From: Endozoicomonas arenosclerae
GTDB taxonomy: Bacteria; Pseudomonadota; Gammaproteobacteria; Pseudomonadales; Endozoicomonadaceae
Reading direction: 5' to 3'
Length of the DNA: 64,000 nucleotides
Assembly (NCBI RefSeq): GCF_001562015.1
Contig: NZ_LASA01000053.1
Coordinates: 38,199-102,198 of the forward strand
The notes beneath the pieces are model-generated. The model was not told the origin of the DNA and did no database searches. It saw only the letters and a list, made by a program, of their open reading frames with translations. Of the stretch, positions 37,153-45,508 are shown in pieces. The position numbers and the translations under genes are program-made. Numbering within the stretch: position 1 is the first letter of the stretch; each line of letters opens with the position of its first letter.

Positions 37153-38203
37153 TATTGCCGTTGTAGCCTATGCACAGAACCCTATTGTTCGGGATGCGGG
37201 TGCCAATAACGAAGTTGAGTTGATCATGCCTGTGGTCAACGAAGTATTAAAAGAAGCTGGGCTGAAAGACATTCATGATGTCGACTTCACCTGCTCAGGC
37301 AGCTGTGATTATCTGCAGGGTGCCGCTTTTGCCTTCGTTGCCGGTGTTGATGCTTTGGGTGCAGTGCCACCTATCAAAGAATCCCACGTTGAGATGGACG
37401 CAGCCTGGGCGCTGTACGAAAGTATCCTGAAAATCAACATGGGTGCAGCAGAGTCTGCCCTGATTTACGGATTTGCCAAATCCAGCCCCGGTAAGCTGGC
37501 TCAGGTACTGTCTCAACAGCTGGACCCTTACTACTACTCGCCACTGTGGCCTGACGTTGTCAGTCTGAATGCCATGCAGGCTCGTTCCGCTATGGAAGCC
37601 GGTGTTCTGACGGAAGAAGACATGGCTGAAGTCGTCAGTCGTTCACGTGCAAACGCGAAATCTAACGACAAAGCTCAACTGTCTGGAGATTATTCGGTAG
37701 AACAGCTGCTGGAAGAGCCAGAATATATTGCGCCCCTGCGAAAGCATGACTGCCCTCCTGTCTCTGACGGTGCTTCAGCAATGATTATCTGCACCGTTGA
37801 GAAAGCCAAAGAGTGGGGACTGCCCTACGCCGTCATCAAAGCGATGGATCATCGTATCGAGACCCATAACTTTGGTGCCCGTGATCTGACTGTTTCCGAG
37901 TCCACCGCTATTGCCGCTGAGGCCGTAGGTGTGAATTCTGCAAAGGTGGATGTAGCTGAAATTCATGCGCCCTTCAGTCATCAGGAAATCATCCTGAAAA
38001 AAGCACTGGGTCTGGGTGATGACACAGTGGTCAACCCTTCCGGTGGCCCTCTGGCCGGCAACGTGATGATGGCTGCAGGCCTTGACCGAATTGGTGAAGT
38101 TGCCCGTCGCATTATCAATGGGGAAGCAAAACGCGGTGTCGCTCATGCCACCAGCGGACCTTGCTTGCAGCACAACATGGTCACGGTACTGGAGGCAGAA
38201 TAA
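37145..38203 (+). CDS. Ltp-type thiolase-fold protein A
   Basis: 352-residue thiolase-superfamily protein (lipid-transfer/SCP-x group). At the position of the nucleophilic Cys the sequence reads HVEMDAAWALYES, so the usual Cys is absent; a GSCDYLQG motif occurs earlier. The C-terminal half retains NPSGGPLAGN and GVAHATSGPCLQHN. It overlaps the DUF35 gene by 8 bp, and its stop shares a base with the start of the next thiolase (TAATG), so the three proteins are probably made in a fixed ratio and form one complex. Short for a thiolase (usual about 390). Confidence 0.82.
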   Translation: MRDIAVVAYAQNPIVRDAGANNEVELIMPVVNEVLKEAGLKDIHDVDFTCSGSCDYLQGAAFAFVAGVDALGAVPPIKESHVEMDAAWALYESILKINMGAAESALIYGFAKSSPGKLAQVLSQQLDPYYYSPLWPDVVSLNAMQARSAMEAGVLTEEDMAEVVSRSRANAKSNDKAQLSGDYSVEQLLEEPEYIAPLRKHDCPPVSDGASAMIICTVEKAKEWGLPYAVIKAMDHRIETHNFGARDLTVSESTAIAAEAVGVNSAKVDVAEIHAPFSHQEIILKKALGLGDDTVVNPSGGPLAGNVMMAAGLDRIGEVARRIINGEAKRGVAHATSGPCLQHNMVTVLEAE

Positions 38204-39366
38204 TGGCTGAATTAGCAGCAGTGGTCGGTGTTGGACAAACCAAATACCAGACCAAAAGATCCGACGTTTCTATTGCAGGCCTGGTTCGTGAAGCCGCCGT
38301 TAATGCATTGAAAGACGCTGAGCTGACCTGGGACGACATTGACGCCGTTATTGTCGGTAAAGCGCCTGATATGTTTGAAGGCATCATTATGCCGGAAGCC
38401 TATCTGACCGACGCTCTGGGCTGTAATGGCAAACCCATGTTGCGTGTTCACACTGCAGGCTCTGTTGGAGGTTCAACCGCTATCGTAGCAGCGTCTTATG
38501 TTCAGAGCGGCATGTTCAAGCGTATTCTGACCGTTGCTTTCGAGAAGCAGTCAGAGTCCAACGCCATGTGGGCTCTGTCTAACCCACAGCCATTCTCGCC
38601 ACACCTGAATGCCGGTGCCGGTGGTTACTTCGCACCGATTATCCGTGAATATATGCGTCGCAGTAATGCGCCATACAATGCGGGTATTCGTGTTGCTACC
38701 AAAGACCGTCTGCATGGTGCATTGAACCCTCTTGCTCATTTGAAGCTGGGAGAGATCACTGAAGAACAGGTAGAACACTCCGGAATGCTTTGGGATCCTA
38801 TTCGTATGCTGGAATCCTGCCCTTCTTCCGACGGTGCCTGTGCCATGATCATCGCCAACGAAGAGCTGGCTGAACAGTCTCCGAAGAAGCCTGCCTGGAT
38901 TCGTGGTACTGCTATGCGCTCCGAACCTACCATGTTCGCGGAACGTGAAGAGGTTAACCCTCTGGCGGGTCGTCAGTGTGCTGCCGACGTATATCAACAG
39001 GCTGGCATCACCAATCCCCGTAAGGAGATTGACTGTGCAGAAATCTATGTACCTTTCTCCTGGTATGAGCCCATGTGGCTGGAAAACCTGGGCTTTGCCG
39101 AAGAAGGTGAAGGTTGGAAGCTGACCATGGACAATGTTACTTCATTGATCGATGGCGGTGATACGCCCTGGAACCCATCCGGCGGTGTACTGTCTTCCAA
39201 CCCCATCGGTGCATCCGGCATGATCCGTTTTGCTGAGGCTGCCCAGCAGGTGCGTGGCGAATGTGGTGACCACCAGGTGCCCGGTGCTAAAACCGCCATG
39301 GGCCATGCCTACGGTGGTGGTGCTCAATTCTACGCTATGTGGATTGTGAGTTCCGATAAGTCCTGA
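38203..39366 (+). CDS. Ltp-type thiolase-fold protein B
   Basis: 387 residues from ATG 38203, with GGAGG seven bases upstream; a frame beginning 14 codons earlier is inside the previous gene. The nucleophile region reads HTAGSVGGSTAIVAA, where Gly replaces the catalytic Cys of true thiolases. The C-terminal part has NPSGGVLSSNPIGASG and MGHAYGGGAQFYA. With its neighbour and the DUF35 protein it should form an acyl-CoA-cleaving or acyl-binding complex in side-chain degradation. Whether it catalyses thiolysis, aldol cleavage or neither is open. Confidence 0.82.
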   Translation: MAELAAVVGVGQTKYQTKRSDVSIAGLVREAAVNALKDAELTWDDIDAVIVGKAPDMFEGIIMPEAYLTDALGCNGKPMLRVHTAGSVGGSTAIVAASYVQSGMFKRILTVAFEKQSESNAMWALSNPQPFSPHLNAGAGGYFAPIIREYMRRSNAPYNAGIRVATKDRLHGALNPLAHLKLGEITEEQVEHSGMLWDPIRMLESCPSSDGACAMIIANEELAEQSPKKPAWIRGTAMRSEPTMFAEREEVNPLAGRQCAADVYQQAGITNPRKEIDCAEIYVPFSWYEPMWLENLGFAEEGEGWKLTMDNVTSLIDGGDTPWNPSGGVLSSNPIGASGMIRFAEAAQQVRGECGDHQVPGAKTAMGHAYGGGAQFYAMWIVSSDKS

Positions 39367-39372
39367 TTTTTT

Positions 39373-39400
39373 GGGGCGGAGTTCTTCCGCCCCTTTCCTT
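39373..39400 (+). terminator. Rho-independent terminator of the thiolase-racemase-Ltp operon
   Basis: Stem GGGGCGGA (39373-39380) with TCCGCCCC (39386-39393), loop GTTCT, followed by TTTCCTT. It lies 6 bp after the last operon stop and separates it from the oxygenase cassette. Confidence 0.88.
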
Positions 39401-39453
39401 CTCTATAAAGAAAACCATCTATCCTTGCATTTTTGCTTTCACGGAATGCACTG

Positions 39454-40263
39454 ATGCCTCCCGTCCCCATGACAACCGATGACTATGAGTCACTGTTTCA
39501 GTGTCACAGCGAGAATGTTCAGCCATTACTTCTGACAGAAAGTCATTATGGCGATGTTATGGCGATCAGAATCAATGATTTTATCCCCGCTTTTGACATT
39601 CTGGATCGGCATCTGAATCAAACGCCTCCTTACCCTATTCTGAAAACCCAGGCCAACGCCCTGGAAACCCCAATGCCCTGTGAATGGGGTTATTTCATTG
39701 AACAGCAACTCTATGAAATTATTAAACAGTTCTCACAACGGTATAAAGACAGCTGGACGGCCAGGTACTGGGAGAGAACATTGAATCAGTGGCCCTATGT
39801 CACATACAACCGAGCCACTTTGTATAACAGGACAGAGGCTGTGACTAAATCACATACCTTTTTGCCTCATTGTGATGCAATAGGAGGATGGGTTTGCCAG
39901 TTATGGCGCTGCACTCTGCCCGCAGAGCTCAGTCATACCGCTTTTTATAAGATACTGGGAAGTTTCAGTTGTCATGACAGCCTTGAAGTCACCTGGCGAA
40001 AACTGGAAGCAGAGGGCTATCTATCCCCACCGCCAACCTGGTGGCAAACTTCCGGACTGCCCGGTAAAGAAGACCAGATTCAGCAATATTCAACGTTAGC
40101 CAATAACAGAAATACACTGATTATTTATCCCACTTCACTCTACCACTCACCCTGGTATTCAAAATCGCTGACCCAATGCAGAAGCCTGATTCAATGGTTT
40201 TTAGAACCACACGCTTTTTTCAGTAACGAGGTCATAAGATCACTGTCGTATATCAAAATTTAA
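39454..40263 (+). CDS. Putative Fe(II)/2-oxoglutarate oxygenase (DUF6445-like)
   Basis: 269 residues from ATG 39454; a TTG-initiated frame seven codons longer is possible. Most of the protein is unfamiliar, but it has the arrangement of a double-stranded beta-helix oxygenase: LPHCDAIGGWVCQLW with His139 and Asp141 as an HxD pair, and a distal His231 in YPTSLYHSPWY. The preceding YNRATLYNRT resembles DUF6445 proteins, a putative oxygenase group. It is the first gene of a cassette with a DUF397 protein, a JmjC/cupin oxygenase, a formyltransferase and an MFS exporter. Substrate unknown; a peptide or amino acid side chain is a guess from the neighbours. Confidence 0.55.
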   Translation: MPPVPMTTDDYESLFQCHSENVQPLLLTESHYGDVMAIRINDFIPAFDILDRHLNQTPPYPILKTQANALETPMPCEWGYFIEQQLYEIIKQFSQRYKDSWTARYWERTLNQWPYVTYNRATLYNRTEAVTKSHTFLPHCDAIGGWVCQLWRCTLPAELSHTAFYKILGSFSCHDSLEVTWRKLEAEGYLSPPPTWWQTSGLPGKEDQIQQYSTLANNRNTLIIYPTSLYHSPWYSKSLTQCRSLIQWFLEPHAFFSNEVIRSLSYIKI

Positions 40264-40392
40264 TTATGCATTCCTTTTATTAAAAATAAATCATCTATGA
40301 TATTCGAAAGAATTATGATGTCTGACAGCGGCTTGGCTATAGTCTTAATGCACAACTCAGCAAGAGTGTTCGTTCAATCCGAGGACTTGAAA

Positions 40393-40593
40393 ATGAAAGT
40401 TGTATTTAAAGACACTGATTTCAAAACCAGCTCCTTCACACACGGAGTTATCTCTTGTGTTGAAGTGGCCATTAAAGATGGTCATATAGCTGTGCGAAAT
40501 AACCGCCGCCCGGAAAAAGGCATGGTGTTATTCGATGAACTGGAATGGTCTGCATTTCTCAAAGGTGTAAAAAACAACGAGTTTGAACTTTAG
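40393..40593 (+). CDS. DUF397-family small protein (copy 2)
   Basis: 66 residues from ATG 40393, chosen over a frame 32 codons longer because GAGGA lies at the right distance and the shorter form has the normal DUF397 length. It carries SCVEVAIKDGHIAVRNNRRP, then MVLFDELEWSAFLKG and VKNNEFEL. The C-terminal block is nearly identical to the copy at 19.1 kb, whereas the N-terminus differs. It lies between two putative oxygenase genes. No helix-turn-helix partner is adjacent. It could be a small regulator or the protein acted on by the neighbouring enzymes; nothing in the sequence decides. Confidence 0.78.
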   Translation: MKVVFKDTDFKTSSFTHGVISCVEVAIKDGHIAVRNNRRPEKGMVLFDELEWSAFLKGVKNNEFEL

Positions 40594-40808
40594 GCTGCCA
40601 CAGTCCAGTAAATATCAGACTCATCGTTCCCACTATTTGGGACAGCGCTTTATTCATCTGACGGCATTTCGACTCTGGTGATATAAATAGACTTATCCAG
40701 CCGCTGTCCCAATTACAAAATATCTCAGTCCAAGCACTTTATTGTCCTATCCATGATGTTTCTCCAATGATTATAAATGTTTCATTAGTTTTAAATTGAT
40801 CAAATAAG

Positions 40809-41723
40809 ATGACAAATGATCCGGAAATCAGAAATAAAGAATTGATTGACCAGTTAGCAAGCGTCACTGCTGATTTTTGCAAACCAGGGATATTGAAAGA
40901 AAAAGCCGCAAGCCCACTTTTATACTCCGACATTAAAACGATTCTTCATGCTGTTGCAGACAAGGCTTCAGTCATCAGCCCTACCCTTCGTTTGATGAAG
41001 AATCATGGTGTACAACTGGATCTGGCTCAAATACTGATACAAAACCCACCTTCTCACACTGAAAGACTTGAAGACTGGTATTACAAGATTTTTAAAGACG
41101 ACAATATATGTATTATTATCGGTCAACTGGCTGGTTATTTTTCTGATATTGTTTCTCGTATAAAAGGGATTCATCCGACTCTTTCAAACACCGTTCAGGA
41201 TCCATTTCTCACACTCCAGCCCAGCCTGTTAATGGGTGATTACGACTTCACACCTTTCGGCATCCATGAAGACGGTTATGGAGTCAGCGTCATTCATTTT
41301 CATTTGGGGCCCTGTAGCAAATACATGACGTTCTGGAGCCGAGACCTGCTCTCTGAATTGACGGGAAGTTCTGAACGATTTTATGCCTCCAACCCAAGGC
41401 ATCAGAGATCTTACAGCAGCCTTATTCCATTAGGAGAAACCTGGTGTATTGAGCCAGGGGATGTCTTTTATATTCCTGAAGATATGCCCCATATTGGCCA
41501 TGCAACCGGCTTTTCAGCCAGTTTTATGATCATTCTTGAACGGCTGACCAAAAGCGACTGGTATGGAAAAGCCCTGGCCCAACTACTGGAACACCTGGAA
41601 AATCAACAGCCACTACCAAACTGGTTAACAGATGCCAGTAAACAGTTTCAACAAAGTGTTCAGAATAATTCCGGAATAGTGCCTTCTCACCATCCAGCAA
41701 AACCTCCGAAAACCAGGGAGTAA
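40809..41723 (+). CDS. JmjC/cupin-type putative 2-oxoglutarate oxygenase
   Basis: 304 residues. The central part is a cupin-like barrel: FGIHEDGYGVSVIHFHLGP gives an HxD pair (His153, Asp155), and PEDMPHIGHATGFSASFM supplies the distal His (228 or 231), the metal triad of JmjC-type dioxygenases. The phrase WCIEPGDVFYIPEDMPHIGH is typical of the final strands of ribosomal or peptide hydroxylases of this fold. The formyltransferase gene starts 5 bp after its stop, so they are co-translated. No strong ribosome site precedes the ATG. Likely a protein, peptide or amino acid hydroxylase; the target is unknown. Confidence 0.7.
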   Translation: MTNDPEIRNKELIDQLASVTADFCKPGILKEKAASPLLYSDIKTILHAVADKASVISPTLRLMKNHGVQLDLAQILIQNPPSHTERLEDWYYKIFKDDNICIIIGQLAGYFSDIVSRIKGIHPTLSNTVQDPFLTLQPSLLMGDYDFTPFGIHEDGYGVSVIHFHLGPCSKYMTFWSRDLLSELTGSSERFYASNPRHQRSYSSLIPLGETWCIEPGDVFYIPEDMPHIGHATGFSASFMIILERLTKSDWYGKALAQLLEHLENQQPLPNWLTDASKQFQQSVQNNSGIVPSHHPAKPPKTRE

Positions 41724-41728
41724 TTTCC

Positions 41729-42559
41729 ATGAAAGTAGCCTTTTTCGGGTACAACTTTTTCAGTTCCTGTCTGGATGTTTTTGCTCAACATGGACATGAA
41801 GTGATTCAGCTATTCACTGGCCCGGAAATTCAATACACCGATAACATTCATCAATGGGCTTATGAACATCATGTACCTCTCTATATGGGGCGCCCTTCTG
41901 ATGAAATCATGGATGAACTGCTTGGCAAAGGCGTCGACCTGTTCTTTTCAGCAGCCTATTCCTGGAAAATCACTCATACCGATCAGGTACCCTACGCTAT
42001 TAACCTTCACTCAACCCTGTTGCCTGAAGGGCGCGGACCCTGCCCTTTACCTCATATTCTTCAACGCGCGCCACAAATAGCCGGGCTGACCCTTCACCAA
42101 TTGGCAGAGAGGATTGACGAAGGCGACGTTATCCTTCAAAAAGCACTCCCTCCTGAGCCTGAAGAGTCATTAGATATGTTTGCAACCAGACTCTACCTTG
42201 AAGCCCCAAAATTACTGAATACTCTTCTGAACAACTTTGACAGCCTCTATCATTCCCGAGCACCGCAAACCAAAGGTAGCTATATCAGGGACATCAACGA
42301 CCAGGATCGTACTTTAAACTGGGCAAGCAGCTGCCATACCCTTGAGAAACAGATAAGAGCCTTTAATATTCTCGGCGTTTTTCTAGAGGCTCAGGGTGAA
42401 AAGTGGCTGGCATTCTATGGCGAAACTCTGGTCTATTCACACGACTATCAGGCGGGGCAGATCATCCAGAACAATCAGCAGAAACTGGTTATTGCGGTCA
42501 GTGATGGTCTTGTTCTGTTTCCGAAGCAGGCTCTTTCACTCTTAACCAATGCCAGATGA
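41729..42559 (+). CDS. Formyltransferase-family protein (Fmt-like)
   Basis: 276 residues. The N-terminal domain is the formyl-tetrahydrofolate transferase fold, with the catalytic triad visible as Asn92 and His94 in INLHSTLLPEGRGPCP and Asp133 in IDEGDVILQKALP. A C-terminal OB-like domain follows (KGSYIRDINDQDRTLNW). It is shorter than the Met-tRNA formyltransferase Fmt (about 315 residues) and is not next to def or rsmB, so it more likely formylates an amino sugar or an amine of a small product. GGGAG precedes its ATG. Its last 62 bp overlap the convergent MFS gene. Confidence 0.82.
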   Translation: MKVAFFGYNFFSSCLDVFAQHGHEVIQLFTGPEIQYTDNIHQWAYEHHVPLYMGRPSDEIMDELLGKGVDLFFSAAYSWKITHTDQVPYAINLHSTLLPEGRGPCPLPHILQRAPQIAGLTLHQLAERIDEGDVILQKALPPEPEESLDMFATRLYLEAPKLLNTLLNNFDSLYHSRAPQTKGSYIRDINDQDRTLNWASSCHTLEKQIRAFNILGVFLEAQGEKWLAFYGETLVYSHDYQAGQIIQNNQQKLVIAVSDGLVLFPKQALSLLTNAR

Positions 42560-43724
42560 ACAAGGAGATCAGACAATAGGACATGGTATACAGGGACAAA
42601 GCTTTCGTTGTCCCGTCAGCTGACAACACAACCAGAGCGGAAACAATGCTGCTGACAATGATAGCCACAACATCCAGAACAGAACTGGCCGTTGCTGCAT
42701 CCCTGGGGTGCTCCTGCAAAATCCCCGCCTGGGAATTGGGTCCCACAAACCCGGAAATGTAAAACAGAGCGGCTAAAAAAACCATGCAGCTTGTAAATGT
42801 ATGGCTCTCGGCCCAGTCAATGACCATGTTAAGCACTGACATTAAAACGAGGATAAAAAAAGCCTTTTGCATTATTTTTTCATAGCGAAACTTTTTCAAT
42901 AAATAGATATTCGTCACTGCAGATGCCCCCAAAATCAAAAAGGCTAATGTTAGGGCAATAGCGAGGGTAGAATAATCTGTATGAAAGTAGTCAATAAATA
43001 AAAAAGAGGCATTATTAAGATAGATAAAAACAGCCATTGATCCACATGAATTAGCGATGACATAGCGAAGTGACGGCTTATCACAAAGTATACGAATGAA
43101 GTCGTAGAAAAAGAATTTTCCAGAATCCTCTCTAATAATCTTTTTCTCTTGGCGAAACTCCAGATGATTGATGACAAATAAAGCCAGTGAGCAAAGCGCA
43201 AAAAATGCAAACAGAGCCCTCCAGCCTAGCGCAGAAGTTATCTTGATCCCCAGTTCTGGGCAGATAACTCTTGATACCAACAAAACCAGTGCAATAACCG
43301 AAAACTGTCTCGCTGATTCATTATCAGAATATCGATCGCGTATCAGTGCCGGGACGATCACCAGAATGGCTGATGCCCCCACTCCCTGTATGATTCTTCC
43401 TCCATAAAAGAGCCACTCTGAGCTCGCAAGAAAGCATGACATACAACCTGCCAGGAAAGTCAGCAAACCTGCTTTCAGAACCGGTAACCGACCCAAACGA
43501 TCCCCGTACCGGGCAAAAAGTGGCATAAAAAGTCCCTGAATAAATATCAGGACAATAGTAGTGAGTTGAAAGTAGTTAACAGACGATCCAAAATCTTTGG
43601 CAACGATTCCCGTTACTGAAATGTACGCATCTTCCACCATCACCGTCAAAAGCAATGTAAAGGAAGCAATGAACGAGAAACGCCAGATGGCCAGCTTATC
43701 GACAGAAGATTGAAGTGAAAACAC
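42498..43724 (-). CDS. MFS exporter, Bcr/CflA-like (paralogue 1)
   Basis: 408-residue, 12-helix major facilitator. It has the motif-A-like loop ARYGDRLGRLPVLKAG between helices 2 and 3 and the drug/H+ antiporter feature GRIIQGVGASAILVIVPALI in helices 4-5. It is clearly related to the transporter at 45.5 kb. It converges on the formyltransferase gene with a 62-bp overlap of coding regions, an unusual arrangement that would produce antisense transcripts. Likely an efflux pump; a role in exporting the product of the adjacent cassette is inference. Confidence 0.88.
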   Translation of the reverse strand: MFSLQSSVDKLAIWRFSFIASFTLLLTVMVEDAYISVTGIVAKDFGSSVNYFQLTTIVLIFIQGLFMPLFARYGDRLGRLPVLKAGLLTFLAGCMSCFLASSEWLFYGGRIIQGVGASAILVIVPALIRDRYSDNESARQFSVIALVLLVSRVICPELGIKITSALGWRALFAFFALCSLALFVINHLEFRQEKKIIREDSGKFFFYDFIRILCDKPSLRYVIANSCGSMAVFIYLNNASFLFIDYFHTDYSTLAIALTLAFLILGASAVTNIYLLKKFRYEKIMQKAFFILVLMSVLNMVIDWAESHTFTSCMVFLAALFYISGFVGPNSQAGILQEHPRDAATASSVLDVVAIIVSSIVSALVVLSADGTTKALSLYTMSYCLISLFIWHWLRVKEPASETEQDHH

Positions 43725-43959
43725 AATGGTTTACTCGGATATCTCAGGGGATATTGCCGTTACCCTCCGATAATGGATCATCCGATGAGAGTCCGGCCCG
43801 AGTCTGCTCAAATTGTTCATAGGAAAGTTGCAACAACCGGCCTCTAATTTAAGCTGACGGAGTGTAGCTTAGACCAGCTTCAAATAAGTTACCCACCTCG
43901 CAAAATAAAAGACGGCAGAGTTATATTCTTACTCCTTGAAACAGGCACCATCTTACTCA

Positions 43960-45384
43960 TCAATATCGATTAAGGAGTCCATCAATCATGGGCAGTTCCG
44001 GAACCACATCAGGGACTTCACGCGAAGAACTCTCAGGTTCAACAACAGCCGCATTGATTTCAACATGACGGTACTTAAGGGTAGTAACAGAAGGATAATA
44101 AGGCGATAAGTCTCTATGAGGTTGGCCACTCCATAGCCAATCAAACCAGCCTGCATTATCTGCCCCATCTTTTTGGGGTCGTTTGAGCACTAACCTTTTT
44201 ATAGATGCGCCGGATTTTTTTATTTTTTTTCCTTTTCGATACAGATAGACCTGAGCCATCTGCTGAGATTTGGGACGATGGAGATAGTTATATTTATAGA
44301 TTATCTGTTCTGCCAACCCATTATTTTCAGGATCAAAATCGGGCTGGTTATCCTGATAGACTTTCGGAGCCGACTTCAAAAGGGTAGCTATCTCTTCCTT
44401 TGGATAAATATCTTCAGCAATATGGGTTAGAACGTGGGCTGATTCCCCTTCTGCCAGCATGTCATCCAGCACCAGCTTTACTCTATTGATCATTATCCAT
44501 TCCCAGTCATCTTCCTGCCCTTGTTTTGGATAAGACCATGCATAACTATGATCTCCAGTCAGCTGAACAATCGAATGCCAATGGCCGTCTTTCAAGATTC
44601 TATATTGCGCCATATAGGCCATATTGGCGCTACTGACCCTTGAAAACCAACCCATCTTTCGCCATAGAGTGAGTCCCACATCATCAAATCGATTAATGAA
44701 TGGCTCAAGAGGCAAGGGACTGATCGCCAGAAAATTACTGCCAAATAAGAGATGCTCCGTTTGAGCATTCAGATAGTCAGTTCCAGATTCAGAGAGGTCG
44801 CAGGCTTCCTCAGCAGCTTCACTCGACATGCTTAAGCCAAGAACACTGAGACATAAGCTCCGGATCTGACTCATGTACTCTACATTGGAAACGCCAGAGA
44901 ACACAAAAAGATCCGGATTTGCTTGCCTGATCTCTTGCAATTGAGAAAAATTTTCAGTCAGCACATCAAACTGCTCGTTGATGGCTTTTATACTGTCAGA
45001 ATCATCATCAGAAAGATGCCAGTAGAAGAGTTTCAGGTCTGTTGAGCCAGAATCCCCTTTATAAAACCCGGAGCTGCCTGTTTTTTCTTGTTTAGCAGAG
45101 TGGCTCAGCCTTTGATGACGTTTTTCACCCTCATATTGAATATCAAGCGGCTGTGCCAAGCTGATATTCTCATGACTTAGCCCACCCTCATCCAAATAGT
45201 ACCGACGAAACAGAAACACATCATCTTCAGCTCTTGTCGTTCGTCTGATCATCATTTCCATGACCGTATCAATCAGATCATTCTCTTTGCTGAACCGGGT
45301 TAAATCGTCATCTGTTCTGATGTAACTACCAGCTCCTGCTGGCAGAGATAAAATACCTGCCAGAACGAAAGAGAGCGCTCGCAT
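43960..45384 (-). CDS. Secreted orphan protein of 474 residues
   Basis: Unrecognised. A signal peptide is clear (MRALSFVLAGILSLPAGAGS). The mature protein is acidic, rich in Asp, Glu, Ser and Tyr, with no evident membrane segment. The segment WHSIVQLTGDHSYAWSYPKQ followed by DDWEWIMINRVKL resembles a small alpha/beta domain, but I cannot place it. A basic stretch (KGKKIKKSGASIKR) lies near residue 385. It sits between two paralogous MFS exporters on the same strand, with AGGA before the ATG, and could be in one unit with them. Function unknown; export to the periplasm or beyond is the only firm inference. Confidence 0.65.
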   Translation of the reverse strand: MRALSFVLAGILSLPAGAGSYIRTDDDLTRFSKENDLIDTVMEMMIRRTTRAEDDVFLFRRYYLDEGGLSHENISLAQPLDIQYEGEKRHQRLSHSAKQEKTGSSGFYKGDSGSTDLKLFYWHLSDDDSDSIKAINEQFDVLTENFSQLQEIRQANPDLFVFSGVSNVEYMSQIRSLCLSVLGLSMSSEAAEEACDLSESGTDYLNAQTEHLLFGSNFLAISPLPLEPFINRFDDVGLTLWRKMGWFSRVSSANMAYMAQYRILKDGHWHSIVQLTGDHSYAWSYPKQGQEDDWEWIMINRVKLVLDDMLAEGESAHVLTHIAEDIYPKEEIATLLKSAPKVYQDNQPDFDPENNGLAEQIIYKYNYLHRPKSQQMAQVYLYRKGKKIKKSGASIKRLVLKRPQKDGADNAGWFDWLWSGQPHRDLSPYYPSVTTLKYRHVEINAAVVEPESSSREVPDVVPELPMIDGLLNRY

Positions 45385-45508
45385 AGCAATCCTGTGTTTG
45401 AAATGGGAAGAATATCTCAGCCAATAAATAAATCTGGCTTTAATTGTTAGAAATCTTTTTTCGGACTCATACTAGTTGAATGCACTGTCCTGCCTATGGT
45501 CGAAACTG

